19,590 bases of DNA from RGUW01 sp049421025. GTDB taxonomy: Bacteria; Cyanobacteriota; Cyanobacteriia; PCC-6307; Cyanobiaceae. Under the pieces are notes generated by a model, which was not told the DNA's origin, ran no database searches, and saw only the letters and a program-made list of their open reading frames with translations. Every line of letters begins with the position of its first letter. The first letter of the stretch is position 1. Positions 1-7,482 of this stretch are shown one piece after another. The DNA lies in contig JBMSMG010000028.1 in NCBI GenBank assembly GCA_049421025.1, forward strand, positions 1 to 19,590. The letters are read 5' to 3'. The position numbers were made by a program, and so were the translations under genes.

Positions 1-20
1 CTGACGCGGCAGAACAGACG

Positions 21-49
21 AAAAGCCACCCCATTGGGGTGGCTTTTTT
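21..49. terminator. Bidirectional rho-independent terminator
   Basis: A perfect inverted repeat, AAAAGCCACCCC, a short ATT loop, then GGGGTGGCTTTT, is flanked by A-runs on the left and T-runs on the right. It can therefore act on transcripts from either side. On the minus strand it lies about 50 bp beyond the stop of the hub-domain gene and closes the mutM-mtnBC-hub set. On the plus strand it may end a gene lying outside the window. Confidence 0.9.
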
Positions 50-98
50 GTGTCTAGAGCTCGTTCATGCTTCTGGCATGGCAAGGCGCAGCACTCGA

Positions 99-503
99 CT
101 AGCCGCGGTGAACGTGTACAAGCTTCCAGTTACCGTTTTCACGCTCCCAAATGCGCGTTTCAGGGCATGAGCTTGTGACGGCCTCGCCGCCATGCATGCG
201 TTGCACCAGCCGGGTGTAACTGAGCACCACTGCATCGCTGCTGAGCCAGCGCAGGTGAGGGCGCGCCATGGTCACCACAAAGGCTGGTTCGTCAGCTTGT
301 TCCTGTAGTTGCACTTCGCTCGGGAAATAGAAGCGATGAAAGGCGAGCCCCTCAACCAGCATTCCGTTGGATTCAGCTTCAAAACAGCTCAGTGTTGGGC
401 TGCACAGGGCGCTGTAGCGATTCCAGTCGCCGCCGAGCGCAGCTTCCAGCAGGCTCTGGTTGAGTGAGAGGATCTCTTGGTCGTGGCTGGGGCTTTGGCT
501 CAC
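99..503 (-). CDS. CaMKII association (hub)-domain-like protein, NTF2-like fold
   Basis: This 134-residue protein is essentially a single domain. It closely resembles the oligomerisation hub of animal CaMKII: VEGLAFHRFYF at 50-60, YTR at 96-98, and ETRIW...NWKLVHVHRG at 115-134. Arginines in the FHR (57), YTR (98), ETR (117) and final HR (133) motifs, which I recall lining the pocket of the animal hub, are all kept. There is no kinase domain. Free-standing hub homologues are known in bacteria and algae, where their role is unclear; in eukaryotes the hub forms large rings. The start is GTG, overlapping the mtnBC stop by 4 bp (GTGA), so the two are probably translationally coupled. Annotation pipelines may call it a SnoaL/DUF4440 or nuclear transport factor 2 family protein. 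The family call is strong; the function is unknown. Confidence 0.85.
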   Translation of the reverse strand: MSQSPSHDQEILSLNQSLLEAALGGDWNRYSALCSPTLSCFEAESNGMLVEGLAFHRFYFPSEVQLQEQADEPAFVVTMARPHLRWLSSDAVVLSYTRLVQRMHGGEAVTSSCPETRIWERENGNWKLVHVHRG

Positions 504-1900
504 GGGGCGATGTGTAGCGCGCTGAACGCGTTGATTCTTGCAAAGCCATCTCCAGTGGAGGGCTGATTGCCAGGACGCTCAGCGAGCAACACCTGCAACC
601 CTGCAGCCTGTGCGGCCTCCAGTTCGGAGGTCGCATCGCTGATGAACACCATCTGCTCAGGCTTGCATTGCAGGCTTGTGGCGATGGCCTGATAGCTCGC
701 GTGGCTCTGTTTGCTGCCTGTGCGTGTATCAAACCAGGCGCTGAAGCACTCTCTCAGATCACCCGCATCGCTGTGGCCATAGAGCAGTTGCTGCGCCTGA
801 ATTGATCCTGAGGAGTAGACAGCAAGTGTCACGCCGGCGCGTTTCCAGCGCTGCAGTGCTGGAGCTACATCGGCAAACAGCGGCCCTACAAGTTCGCCTT
901 TGGCATAGCCCTGCTGCCAGATCAGCCCTTGTAAATCCTTCAAGGGCGTCACTTTGCGGTCCTGTGCCATCAGCCAGCGCAGGTATGGCAGCACGGTCGC
1001 ACCTGGCTGCCAGCGCACCCCTGCAGCAGCTGCATCTGCGTCGTGCTGCCAGCACTGCTCGATTTCTTGTACTAAAGCCTGCACGCTCTGCTGTTGTGCG
1101 TTCTGGGCAAGAAAGCTGTCGAGTTGCGCTGCCGCATAGGGAAACAGCACCTGGCTAACAAAACTGATGGCGCAGGTGGTGCCTTCGATATCAAGCAGCG
1201 CATGGCTGATGCCTTCAAGCACCACCGGCTTGAGCGCCGCAGGTTCGAGCAGCAGCTCACGCCAGCGCTGCTCCAGCAAAAATTCAAGGATCTCCAGATG
1301 CCGCTGGGCTGCTGCCAGGTCGGCGCCCCAGGCGTAGAGCCCATGGCCGGCGATCAACAGCCCGCAGGGGGCATCAGCCAGCAGCGGTTCTGCGGCAGCG
1401 CTGAGACGCGTGAGGTCTTGGTCGTTGGGCAGCACCGGCAGGGCCACCGCTGTGGCGTGGGTCTTGATCCCCTCAAGCCCTTTGAGCATTTCAAGCCCTT
1501 CGAGCACCAGCTCGCCGGGGTGATGACGACCCACCCGCTGCGACAGCAGCGTGGCTGCCTGCGAATGGGTGTGCAGCACCGCACCGGCGCCTGTGACGTT
1601 GACGATGGCTAGGTGCAGCAAGGTTTCGGCGCTGGTGCGTCCGCTGCCGCGCAGCAGCTGGCCGTGGCCATCGACCACGATCAGCTGCTCGGGGGGCACA
1701 GAGCCTTTGGCGACTCCGCTGGGGGCCATGAGCATGTGCAAAGGCTCTTGCTGCAGCACGCAGCTGAAGTTGCCGCCGGTGCCATCGCACCAGCCGCGGC
1801 GATGAATGTCGGCCATGGCGGCGCTAAGGGCATCGCGGCAGGACGCTTCATCAGCGCTTGTCAGGTTTGCGGGCAACGTGCCTGATGAGCTGGGCGTCAT
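500..1900 (-). CDS. mtnBC: Bifunctional methylthioribulose-1-phosphate dehydratase / enolase-phosphatase E1
   Basis: This 466-residue fusion covers two consecutive steps of methionine salvage: dehydration of 5-methylthioribulose-1-phosphate, then enolisation and dephosphorylation to the acireductone that MtnD uses. Residues 20-220 are a class II aldolase/adducin-type MtnB domain with zinc ligands H110 and H112 (HTHS) and H186 (AGHGLYAWG). From about 232 an HAD-type E1 domain begins with the DIEGTT motif (nucleophile D237, E239) and runs to the C-terminus. The same fusion is known in plants, where MtnC is fused behind MtnB, and it occurs in some cyanobacteria. It starts with ATG 21 bp downstream of mutM and overlaps the hub-domain gene by 4 bp. 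MtnA and MtnP are not in the window; mtnD lies about 13.5 kb away. Confidence 0.93.
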   Translation of the reverse strand: MTPSSSGTLPANLTSADEASCRDALSAAMADIHRRGWCDGTGGNFSCVLQQEPLHMLMAPSGVAKGSVPPEQLIVVDGHGQLLRGSGRTSAETLLHLAIVNVTGAGAVLHTHSQAATLLSQRVGRHHPGELVLEGLEMLKGLEGIKTHATAVALPVLPNDQDLTRLSAAAEPLLADAPCGLLIAGHGLYAWGADLAAAQRHLEILEFLLEQRWRELLLEPAALKPVVLEGISHALLDIEGTTCAISFVSQVLFPYAAAQLDSFLAQNAQQQSVQALVQEIEQCWQHDADAAAAGVRWQPGATVLPYLRWLMAQDRKVTPLKDLQGLIWQQGYAKGELVGPLFADVAPALQRWKRAGVTLAVYSSGSIQAQQLLYGHSDAGDLRECFSAWFDTRTGSKQSHASYQAIATSLQCKPEQMVFISDATSELEAAQAAGLQVLLAERPGNQPSTGDGFARINAFSALHIAP

Positions 1901-1921
1901 CGCTTGGGCGGGCTCCAGCGA

Positions 1922-2767
1922 TCAATGCTGGCAGCTGGGGCACCAGTGGGTGCTGCGCCCCCCCAGGGTGGTGCGGCGAATCGTGTCGCCGCAGCGCCGG
2001 CAGCTCTGACCGCTGCGCCGGTACACCCAGGCCATGCCCCCGTAGTTGCCATTGGTGCCGGTGAGATCACGGAAGTCGCTGAAGGTGGTGCCGCCAGCGC
2101 CAATGCTTTGCTCGAGCACGCTCACCAGCGCCTGGCGCAGGCTCTCAAGCCTGGCCGTGGCGATGCGGCCGCTTGGGGTTGTGGGGCGAATGCCTGCTGC
2201 AAAAAGTGACTCGTCGGCGTAGATGTTGCCCACGCCCGCCACCAACGCCTGATCGAGCAGGGCGTTTTTGATGGGCCGGCTGGAGCCCTTGAGCTTGCCT
2301 TTGAGGTAGGCAGCGTCAAACGCCGGATCAAAGGGTTCTGGCCCTAGGCGCTGCAGGCCAGTGATGACTGATTCAACGGGCTTGCCGGGGGGGACCCACC
2401 ACATTTCAGCGAAGCTGCGGGTGTCAATGAAGCGCAGTTCGCGCTCGTTGGGGTCCCAGAACTGCACGCGCGTGTGCCGGCAGGGCGGGTGCGCTGCGCT
2501 GCGCTCGGCCTCAAGCCATAGAAACTGGCCGGTCATGCGCAGGTGCACGCCCCAATGGCCCTGATCGAGTTGGGCGATCAGGTACTTGCCGCGCCGCATC
2601 CACTGCTGCACCTGCCGCCCCTGCAGGGCCTGGCAGAACGCTTCTGGATCGTGTCTGGGTGCAGCGATCGCCCGAGCCCTGTGCACCACGACACGGCCAA
2701 TGCGCATGGCCGCAGTCTGCTGCTGCAGCCCCCGGCGCACGGTCTCAACTTCGGGCAACTCGGGCAT
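1922..2767 (-). CDS. mutM: Formamidopyrimidine-DNA glycosylase (Fpg/MutM)
   Basis: This 281-residue base-excision repair enzyme removes 8-oxoguanine and formamidopyrimidines and nicks the abasic site. The N-terminus MPELPEVETVRRGL gives the catalytic proline (P2 after Met removal) and E3. K61 sits in the RRGKYL motif. The helix-two-turn-helix region is around GVGNIYADE, and the C-terminal zinc finger has cysteines 256, 259, 276 and 279. Length is typical for the family. It lies 95 bp downstream of psaE and 21 bp upstream of mtnBC. Repair of oxidative guanine damage fits a phototroph, but cotranscription with psaE is inferred only from spacing. Confidence 0.97.
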   Translation of the reverse strand: MPELPEVETVRRGLQQQTAAMRIGRVVVHRARAIAAPRHDPEAFCQALQGRQVQQWMRRGKYLIAQLDQGHWGVHLRMTGQFLWLEAERSAAHPPCRHTRVQFWDPNERELRFIDTRSFAEMWWVPPGKPVESVITGLQRLGPEPFDPAFDAAYLKGKLKGSSRPIKNALLDQALVAGVGNIYADESLFAAGIRPTTPSGRIATARLESLRQALVSVLEQSIGAGGTTFSDFRDLTGTNGNYGGMAWVYRRSGQSCRRCGDTIRRTTLGGRSTHWCPSCQH

Positions 2768-2862
2768 GGGACGCCAGCGCTTCGGGCGGCGCCTCGAGCA
2801 GAGCAGCTCAGAGCCGGCTCTTGGGTGTGCTCAAGGCCCTGGTGCTGTGACTCTGGCGAAGC

Positions 2863-3072
2863 TCAGGCCTTCTCGAGCTCGCTCTCGGCAAAGTTGTTGG
2901 TGTTGATGCCGCCTTCTGAGCCGCTGAAGCCGTTGTAGTTCACCTTCTCAAAGCGCACCACAACCGGGTAGCGGATGCCGCTGGTGTCGACCGAAGCGAC
3001 CGTGCCGACTTCGTTGAACCAGTAGGACTCAGGGCGCTTGATGCGCACTTTGTCGCCGCGGGAAATGGCCAT
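2863..3072 (-). CDS. psaE: Photosystem I reaction centre subunit IV (PsaE)
   Basis: This 69-residue stromal/cytoplasmic subunit of photosystem I is an SH3-like barrel that helps dock ferredoxin and supports cyclic electron flow. The start MAISRGDKVRIKRPESYWFN and the downstream YPVVVRFEKVNYNGFSG and NTNNFAESELEKA segments are characteristic. The reading frame stays open upstream for about 117 more codons, but the ATG at 3072 matches the universal PsaE N-terminus, so the longer ORF is not used. No clear Shine-Dalgarno precedes the ATG, which is common in this group. It is divergent from the 351-residue gene starting at 3191. Confidence 0.98.
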   Translation of the reverse strand: MAISRGDKVRIKRPESYWFNEVGTVASVDTSGIRYPVVVRFEKVNYNGFSGSEGGINTNNFAESELEKA

Positions 3073-3190
3073 CGCAGGGCTGGGGATCAGGTGGCTGCCA
3101 GAGGGAAGATACCCGCCTGTGTTGGGTTGCAGCCCGCCGGCGTCACAGATCGTCGCCTGAGCAAGCCGCTGCCATGGCACGATCGCGGCC
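3073..3190. promoter_or_regulatory. Divergent intergenic region, psaE / 351-residue gene
   Basis: These 118 bp must hold the psaE promoter and probably that of the divergent gene. On the minus strand a weak -10-like TATCTT occurs about 40 bp upstream of the psaE ATG, without a convincing -35. No operator-like palindrome stands out. The assignment is by position. Confidence 0.4.
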
Positions 3191-4246
3191 ATGGATGAGC
3201 CCCTTTTGCGTCTGGATCTGCCCGATCCAGACAACGACAGCCTCAGCAATCTGGAGTTTCTGGCCCGTCTCGATGAGGCCTGGGCCGTCTGCGATCGCTT
3301 TGATCTGCAGACCGAAATCTGGCGTGGCCGCATTCTCAAGGCCGTTCGCGACCGCGAGCGCCGCGGCGGCGAGGGGCGTGGCACCGGCTTTCTGCAGTGG
3401 TTGCGTGAGCGCGAAATCAGCAAGACCCGGGCTTACACGCTGATTCAGTTGGCTGAATCGGCCGATTCGATGCTCGGCGAAGGGGTGCTGGAAGAGAGCA
3501 GCGTCAACAATTTTTCCAAACGCGCCTTTTTGGAAACGGCCCAGGCTGATCCTGAGGTGCAGCTGATGATCGGCGAGGCCGCCAACGACGGCCAGCAGAT
3601 CACCCGCAAACAGGTGCGGCGCCTCAACGACGAATTTTTGGCGGCGACCAGCCCGCTGTTGCCTGAGGAGATTCGCCAGCGCACGGCCGAAAATCTGCTG
3701 CCGCCCAAGGCTGTGGCGCCGCTCGTCAAGGAGCTGGCCAAGTTGCCCGAGGACCAGCAGGACGATCTGCGCCGGGTGCTGCGCGAGGAGCCAGAACTGG
3801 AGCGGGTGAAAGATGTGACCTCGACGGCTCGCTGGCTCAGCAAGGCGGCTGAAGCCTCGCTGGCGGTGCGTGCCTTCCAGCAGGGTGAGCTCGACTTTGA
3901 CAAAGCCCTGCAGGAAGCCCAGCGGCTCGATGCCCTGGGACTGCTCGCCGATGCGGTCGGTCAGGCCCAGGCCCTCGAGTCGGCGGTGCTCAAGTTGCAC
4001 ACCAGCTGGCGCCGCCTGGGCGGCCTGCAGGAGCGCCTCTGGCTCGAGAGCGGCAGCAGCACGCCCCACCTGCGCGAGTTGCTGACGGCGTTGCAGTCGC
4101 TCAGCGGCGCCACCTTGCGGGTGTCGCTGGGCGAGCTGGCCGGGGGCAAGCGGGTGCGCCTGCAGTTGGTCGAAGAATCCCCCGATCAGCTCGAGCCACC
4201 GCCGCTGCCGGTGACAGCCACGACGATCTCTACATCTGGTGTCTGA
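3191..4246 (+). CDS. Conserved-looking protein of unknown function with a possible HTH
   Basis: I do not recognise a named family for this 351-residue protein. It is soluble, charged and largely helical, with no signal peptide or membrane segment. Residues about 67-92 (LQWLREREISKTRAYTLIQL) look like a helix-turn-helix of the DUF3102/ParB-Noc kind. Residues 100-150 (SVNNFSKRAFLETAQ, then ITRKQVRRLNDEF) resemble the linker found in ParB-like DNA-binding proteins. The C-terminal third is leucine-rich and may mediate oligomerisation. Codon choice and GC3 support this frame over the long antisense ORF. It is divergent from psaE, and recQ starts 31 bp after its stop, so the two may form an operon. 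A DNA-binding or nucoid-associated role is inference. Confidence 0.8.
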   Translation: MDEPLLRLDLPDPDNDSLSNLEFLARLDEAWAVCDRFDLQTEIWRGRILKAVRDRERRGGEGRGTGFLQWLREREISKTRAYTLIQLAESADSMLGEGVLEESSVNNFSKRAFLETAQADPEVQLMIGEAANDGQQITRKQVRRLNDEFLAATSPLLPEEIRQRTAENLLPPKAVAPLVKELAKLPEDQQDDLRRVLREEPELERVKDVTSTARWLSKAAEASLAVRAFQQGELDFDKALQEAQRLDALGLLADAVGQAQALESAVLKLHTSWRRLGGLQERLWLESGSSTPHLRELLTALQSLSGATLRVSLGELAGGKRVRLQLVEESPDQLEPPPLPVTATTISTSGV

Positions 4247-4277
4247 GCGGAGCCGCTAAGCTGCCTGTGCACCAGGG

Positions 4278-5843
4278 GTGGCGCCTGCCTTGGCCAAGAC
4301 GCGCAAGCAGCCCAAGCCCAGCCCTGCTGCTGTTGTCCCGTCCGCTGGCGAGGAAACAGCACCTGCTGATGCCTTGCAGGCTGCGCTGCAGCAGCACTTC
4401 GGCTGGCCGGCGTTTCGCCCCGGCCAGCGCGAGGTTGTTGAAGCCCTGCTCGCGGGTCGCGACGCCCTGGCGGTGTTGCCCACCGGCGCTGGTAAATCGC
4501 TCTGCTATCAGCTGCCAGCTCTGGTGCGGCAGGGGCTGGTGGTGGTGCTTTCGCCTTTGGTGGCCCTGATGCAGGACCAGGTGGGGCAGCTGCAGCGCCG
4601 CGGTATTGCGGCAGCCTGTCTGCACCAGGGCCTGCCTGCAGAACAGCGGCTGGCGCTGCTGCAGCGCCTGCGTCAAGGCAGCCTGCGGCTGTTGTATTTG
4701 GCGCCCGAGCGCTTGCAGCTTGAGAGCACGCGGCAGTTGCTCGAGCAGCAGGCCGATCGCAGGCAGCTTGTCGCGATCGCCGTCGATGAGGCCCATTGCA
4801 TCAGCGCCTGGGGCCATGACTTCAGACCTGACTACCGCCGCCTGGGCAGCCTGCGGGCCCTCTGCCCCGGGGTGCCCCTGGTGGCTCTGAGCGCCACAGC
4901 GGCGCCCCAGGTGCGCGCCGACATGATTCGGCTGCTGCAGTTGCGCCGACCGCTGGTGCAGGTCCATTCGGCCAGGCGTCCCAACCTGGCCTATGCCATG
5001 CGCCTGCGGCCCCAGGAGCCTTTGCCTCTGGTGTTGCAGGCCATCGAGCAGGCCCGCGGTGCACGCTTGATTTATGCCCGCACCCGGCGCGCTGTCGAAA
5101 GCTGGTGCCAGCAGCTTCGCCAGGCCGGCCACGAAGCCATCGCTTATCACGCCGGGCTTGAGCCAGAGGCCCGCCAGCAGGCGCTGGAGCATTTTTTGGG
5201 CCATGCCAATCCGGTGCTGGTGGCCACCGTGGCCTTTGGCATGGGGGTTGATCGGCCCGATGTGGGGCTGGTGCTGCACCTGGTCTTGCCGGCCAGTGCC
5301 GAGGGTTATTTGCAGGAGTCAGGCCGCGCGGGCCGCGATGGCCAGCACGCCGATTGCCTGGTGCTCTATTCACCTGCCGATCGCATCAGCCTGGGCTGGG
5401 CTGTGGCCCGCGGCGCTCAGGCTGAGGCCGACCGCCAGCGTTCGCGGATCGCTCAGCAGCAACTGCGCCGTATTGAGGCGATTGCTGAGGGTGACGCCTG
5501 CCGCGAGCAGGCGCTGTTGCGCGCTGTGGGCGAGGTTGTCTCGCCCTGCGGGCGCTGCGACACCTGTCTGGCGGCGCCTGAGCGGGTGGCGCGCGACTGG
5601 TCGCCTTGGGTCACCCAGGTGCTGCAAGCGCTGGAGCCCGCCGATGGCATCGAGCTGCGCGCCCTGGCGCGGGATCTGCGTCAGCAAGACCCCTCGGCCA
5701 GCGAGCGTTGGGGCTGGCTGGCTCGGCGCCTGGTGCAAGAAGAACTGCTCTCTGAAAGCGATGACGGCGCGCAGCGGCTGTATTTGCGTGGCCAGGGCCG
5801 CCAGTACCTCAGGCGGCCCTGGCCGTTGAGGTGGGCCGCCTGA
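4278..5843 (+). CDS. recQ: ATP-dependent DNA helicase RecQ, short form
   Basis: This 521-residue superfamily 2 3'-5' helicase acts in recombination and fork repair. Visible motifs: FRPGQREVVEALLAG (motif 0, about 46-60), Walker A LPTGAGKS (67-74), DEAH (170-173), SAT (205-207), VATVAFGMGVDRPDV (motif V) and QESGRAGRDG (motif VI, 346-355). The RecQ zinc-binding cysteines are C408, C424, C427 and C430. A winged-helix-like segment follows, but the HRDC domain is absent, so it is shorter than E. coli RecQ (about 610). The first 28 residues are a basic, Ala/Pro-rich tail. The start is GTG; I see no better downstream start before motif 0. Its TGA directly abuts the stop of the convergent LysM gene. 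Confidence 0.93.
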   Translation: MAPALAKTRKQPKPSPAAVVPSAGEETAPADALQAALQQHFGWPAFRPGQREVVEALLAGRDALAVLPTGAGKSLCYQLPALVRQGLVVVLSPLVALMQDQVGQLQRRGIAAACLHQGLPAEQRLALLQRLRQGSLRLLYLAPERLQLESTRQLLEQQADRRQLVAIAVDEAHCISAWGHDFRPDYRRLGSLRALCPGVPLVALSATAAPQVRADMIRLLQLRRPLVQVHSARRPNLAYAMRLRPQEPLPLVLQAIEQARGARLIYARTRRAVESWCQQLRQAGHEAIAYHAGLEPEARQQALEHFLGHANPVLVATVAFGMGVDRPDVGLVLHLVLPASAEGYLQESGRAGRDGQHADCLVLYSPADRISLGWAVARGAQAEADRQRSRIAQQQLRRIEAIAEGDACREQALLRAVGEVVSPCGRCDTCLAAPERVARDWSPWVTQVLQALEPADGIELRALARDLRQQDPSASERWGWLARRLVQEELLSESDDGAQRLYLRGQGRQYLRRPWPLRWAA

Positions 5844-7379
5844 TCAGCCGCCTTTGCTGCTGCAGAGGTCGCTGACCAGGCGCTGTTCGTAATCGTTTTG
5901 CGGGCTGTCCCAGGTGCGCCACTGGCCGCTCTGGCTGGTGGCGTTGAGCTTGCGCGCGCCGCAGTTGATCGCCAGGTAATGGGGTTTGCCGTCACGGCCG
6001 AGGCTGGGGGCCACAAAGCTGCCGCCCATGGCCCGCCAGTTGGCCCAGTCGACCTGCATCGGCCCGTAGGTGCGCCAATCAGGACCCACCGGCTTGCGGG
6101 CCACCGCTGCTGGTTTGCTGCTGGCAGCAGCCGGTTTCGGCTTGGCCGCAGGGGCGCTTGCCTGGGTGCTGGCGGGCTTGCTGCTGCTGGGCTGAGCGTT
6201 GCTCTTGGCCGTTGTCGCTGTGGCAGTTGCCGTTGCCTGTGCGCCGGTGGGTGCGGCGGTTGAGGTCGCTGTCGCGGTACTGCTGGCGCCTGCGGTTGCC
6301 TTAGCCGTTGGCGTCGCCGCTGGTGCCGCTGTTGCGGTCTTGGTGGTTGCTGCTTGGCTGGTCGGAGCAGGGTTTGGGGTCGCTGCGGCCCCGCTGGTTG
6401 ACGGTGCTGCTGTCGTTGTGGCAGCGGCTGCCGCAGGTGCAGCGGCTGTTGCTGTCGCAACGGCTGGGGCTGCCATTGCGGTTGGGCTCGCGGTAGCAGG
6501 GGTGGTGGCCGCAGGTTTGCGGGCTACGGCGGCATCGCTGGCTTTGGGCTTCGGTTTGGGTTTGCTGGCGATGACCTTGGGCTTGGGTTTGGCCACTGGC
6601 GGGGCTGCCTGCAGCTGCAGGCGGGTGCCGGCCGCCACCATGTTGGGGTCGGTGATCTTGTTGAGGCTGATCAGGCGCTCAACCGGCACGTTGTAGTCAG
6701 AGGCGATGTGGCTGAGGGTCTCGCCGCTTTGCACCACATGGAAACGGGCGTTGGCGGGCTTGGCCTTGGCCACGGCCGGCCGGGGACGCATCGGCACAGT
6801 GAGGCGTGTACCGGCCACCACCATGTTGGCGTTGCTGATGCCGTTGAGTTGCATCAGCCGCTCCACGCTGGTGCTGTTGCGTGCGGCAATCTCAGAGAGG
6901 GTTTCACCGCTTTTGACGGTGTAAAAGCCTGTCGCACCTGCGGCGGCAGGAGCGCTGGCTGCGGTTGCAGCACGCGCTGCCCCAGGGATCACCAACCGCT
7001 GGCCGATCTGCAGTGAGGTGGGATCTTGAATGCCATTGGCCTGCATCAGCCGGTTGAGGCTGACGCCGTAGCGCTCGGCGATCTCGGAGAGGGTTTCGCC
7101 GCTGCGCACCGTCACACTGCTGCCGCCGCGGGCGCTGGGGGCTTGGGCCGTGGGGCGGCCTGCGCCAGGGATCACCAACCGCTGGCCCACCTGCAGCAGG
7201 GTGGGATCTTTGATGCCGTTGGCCTGCATCAGCCGGTTGAGGCTGACGCCGTGGCGCTCGGCGATTTCTGAGAGGGTCTCGCCTGATTTAACGACCACAT
7301 CGGCGCGGGCGGCGGGAGCCAGCACGGCTCCGGTGGGTAACACCACCGCTAGGGCCAGGGCAGCAACAGAGCGACGCAT
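5844..7379 (-). CDS. Secreted LysM-repeat protein with conserved C-terminal domain
   Basis: This 511-residue exported protein probably binds peptidoglycan. The ATG at 7379 gives an immediate signal peptide (MRRSVAALALAVVLPTG, cleavage probably near ARA at 26); the frame also has a TTG 24 bp upstream, which is less likely. Four LysM domains lie at about 27-71, 88-132, 152-196 and 213-257, each with the SGETLSEIA-type start. A KPKPK stretch and about 150 residues of Ala/Thr/Pro low complexity form a flexible linker. The last 83 residues (429-511) form a separate Trp-rich domain with two cysteines (INCGARKL, DLCSS) that I cannot name. No amidase or peptidase domain is visible, so a structural or scaffolding role in the envelope is the best inference. 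Confidence 0.85.
   Translation of the reverse strand: MRRSVAALALAVVLPTGAVLAPAARADVVVKSGETLSEIAERHGVSLNRLMQANGIKDPTLLQVGQRLVIPGAGRPTAQAPSARGGSSVTVRSGETLSEIAERYGVSLNRLMQANGIQDPTSLQIGQRLVIPGAARAATAASAPAAAGATGFYTVKSGETLSEIAARNSTSVERLMQLNGISNANMVVAGTRLTVPMRPRPAVAKAKPANARFHVVQSGETLSHIASDYNVPVERLISLNKITDPNMVAAGTRLQLQAAPPVAKPKPKVIASKPKPKPKASDAAVARKPAATTPATASPTAMAAPAVATATAAAPAAAAATTTAAPSTSGAAATPNPAPTSQAATTKTATAAPAATPTAKATAGASSTATATSTAAPTGAQATATATATTAKSNAQPSSSKPASTQASAPAAKPKPAAASSKPAAVARKPVGPDWRTYGPMQVDWANWRAMGGSFVAPSLGRDGKPHYLAINCGARKLNATSQSGQWRTWDSPQNDYEQRLVSDLCSSKGG
6984..7301 (-). repeat. Tandem near-identical LysM units 1 and 2
   Basis: The DNA for LysM 1 (7167-7301) and LysM 2 (6984-7118) is nearly the same at a period of 183 bp (61 codons). 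Both share GGGATCACCAACCGCTGGCC and CATCAGCCGGTTGAGGCTGA on the plus strand. LysM 3 and 4 are much more diverged. This indicates a recent internal duplication or gene-conversion event. Confidence 0.85.
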
Positions 7380-7482
7380 GGGCACTACAGCTGGATTAGG
7401 CAACCTTAAGGGGCCTGCCAGCTCACGCCCAGCCTTTTGGTTGATCAGGTCTGCTGATCGCCCAACGGGCAGCCCGGCTGGC

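Noticed and set aside
2810..2821. Palindrome AGAGCCGGCTCT between psaE and mutM as a terminator
   Set aside because: It has no loop and no T-tract, so it cannot form a proper intrinsic terminator; no convincing terminator was found in this gap.
3073..3423. N-terminal extension of psaE to a 186-residue protein
   Set aside because: The ATG at 3072 gives the exact conserved PsaE N-terminus; the extension is Arg/Ser-rich and antisense to another gene.
3143..4069. 308-codon open frame antisense to the 351-residue gene
   Set aside because: It is a shadow: composition is Leu/Gln/Arg-rich without domains, and the plus-strand frame has the genome's codon pattern and a plausible HTH.
4230..5279. 349-codon open frame antisense to recQ
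   Set aside because: The plus strand encodes unmistakable RecQ motifs; the antisense frame is His/Gln-rich with no recognisable family.
6199..6696. Very hydrophobic Ala/Val 165-codon plus-strand frame, resembling a membrane protein
   Set aside because: It is the complement of the Ala/Thr/Pro low-complexity linker of the LysM protein; the hydrophobicity is an artefact of GCN-rich codons read in reverse.
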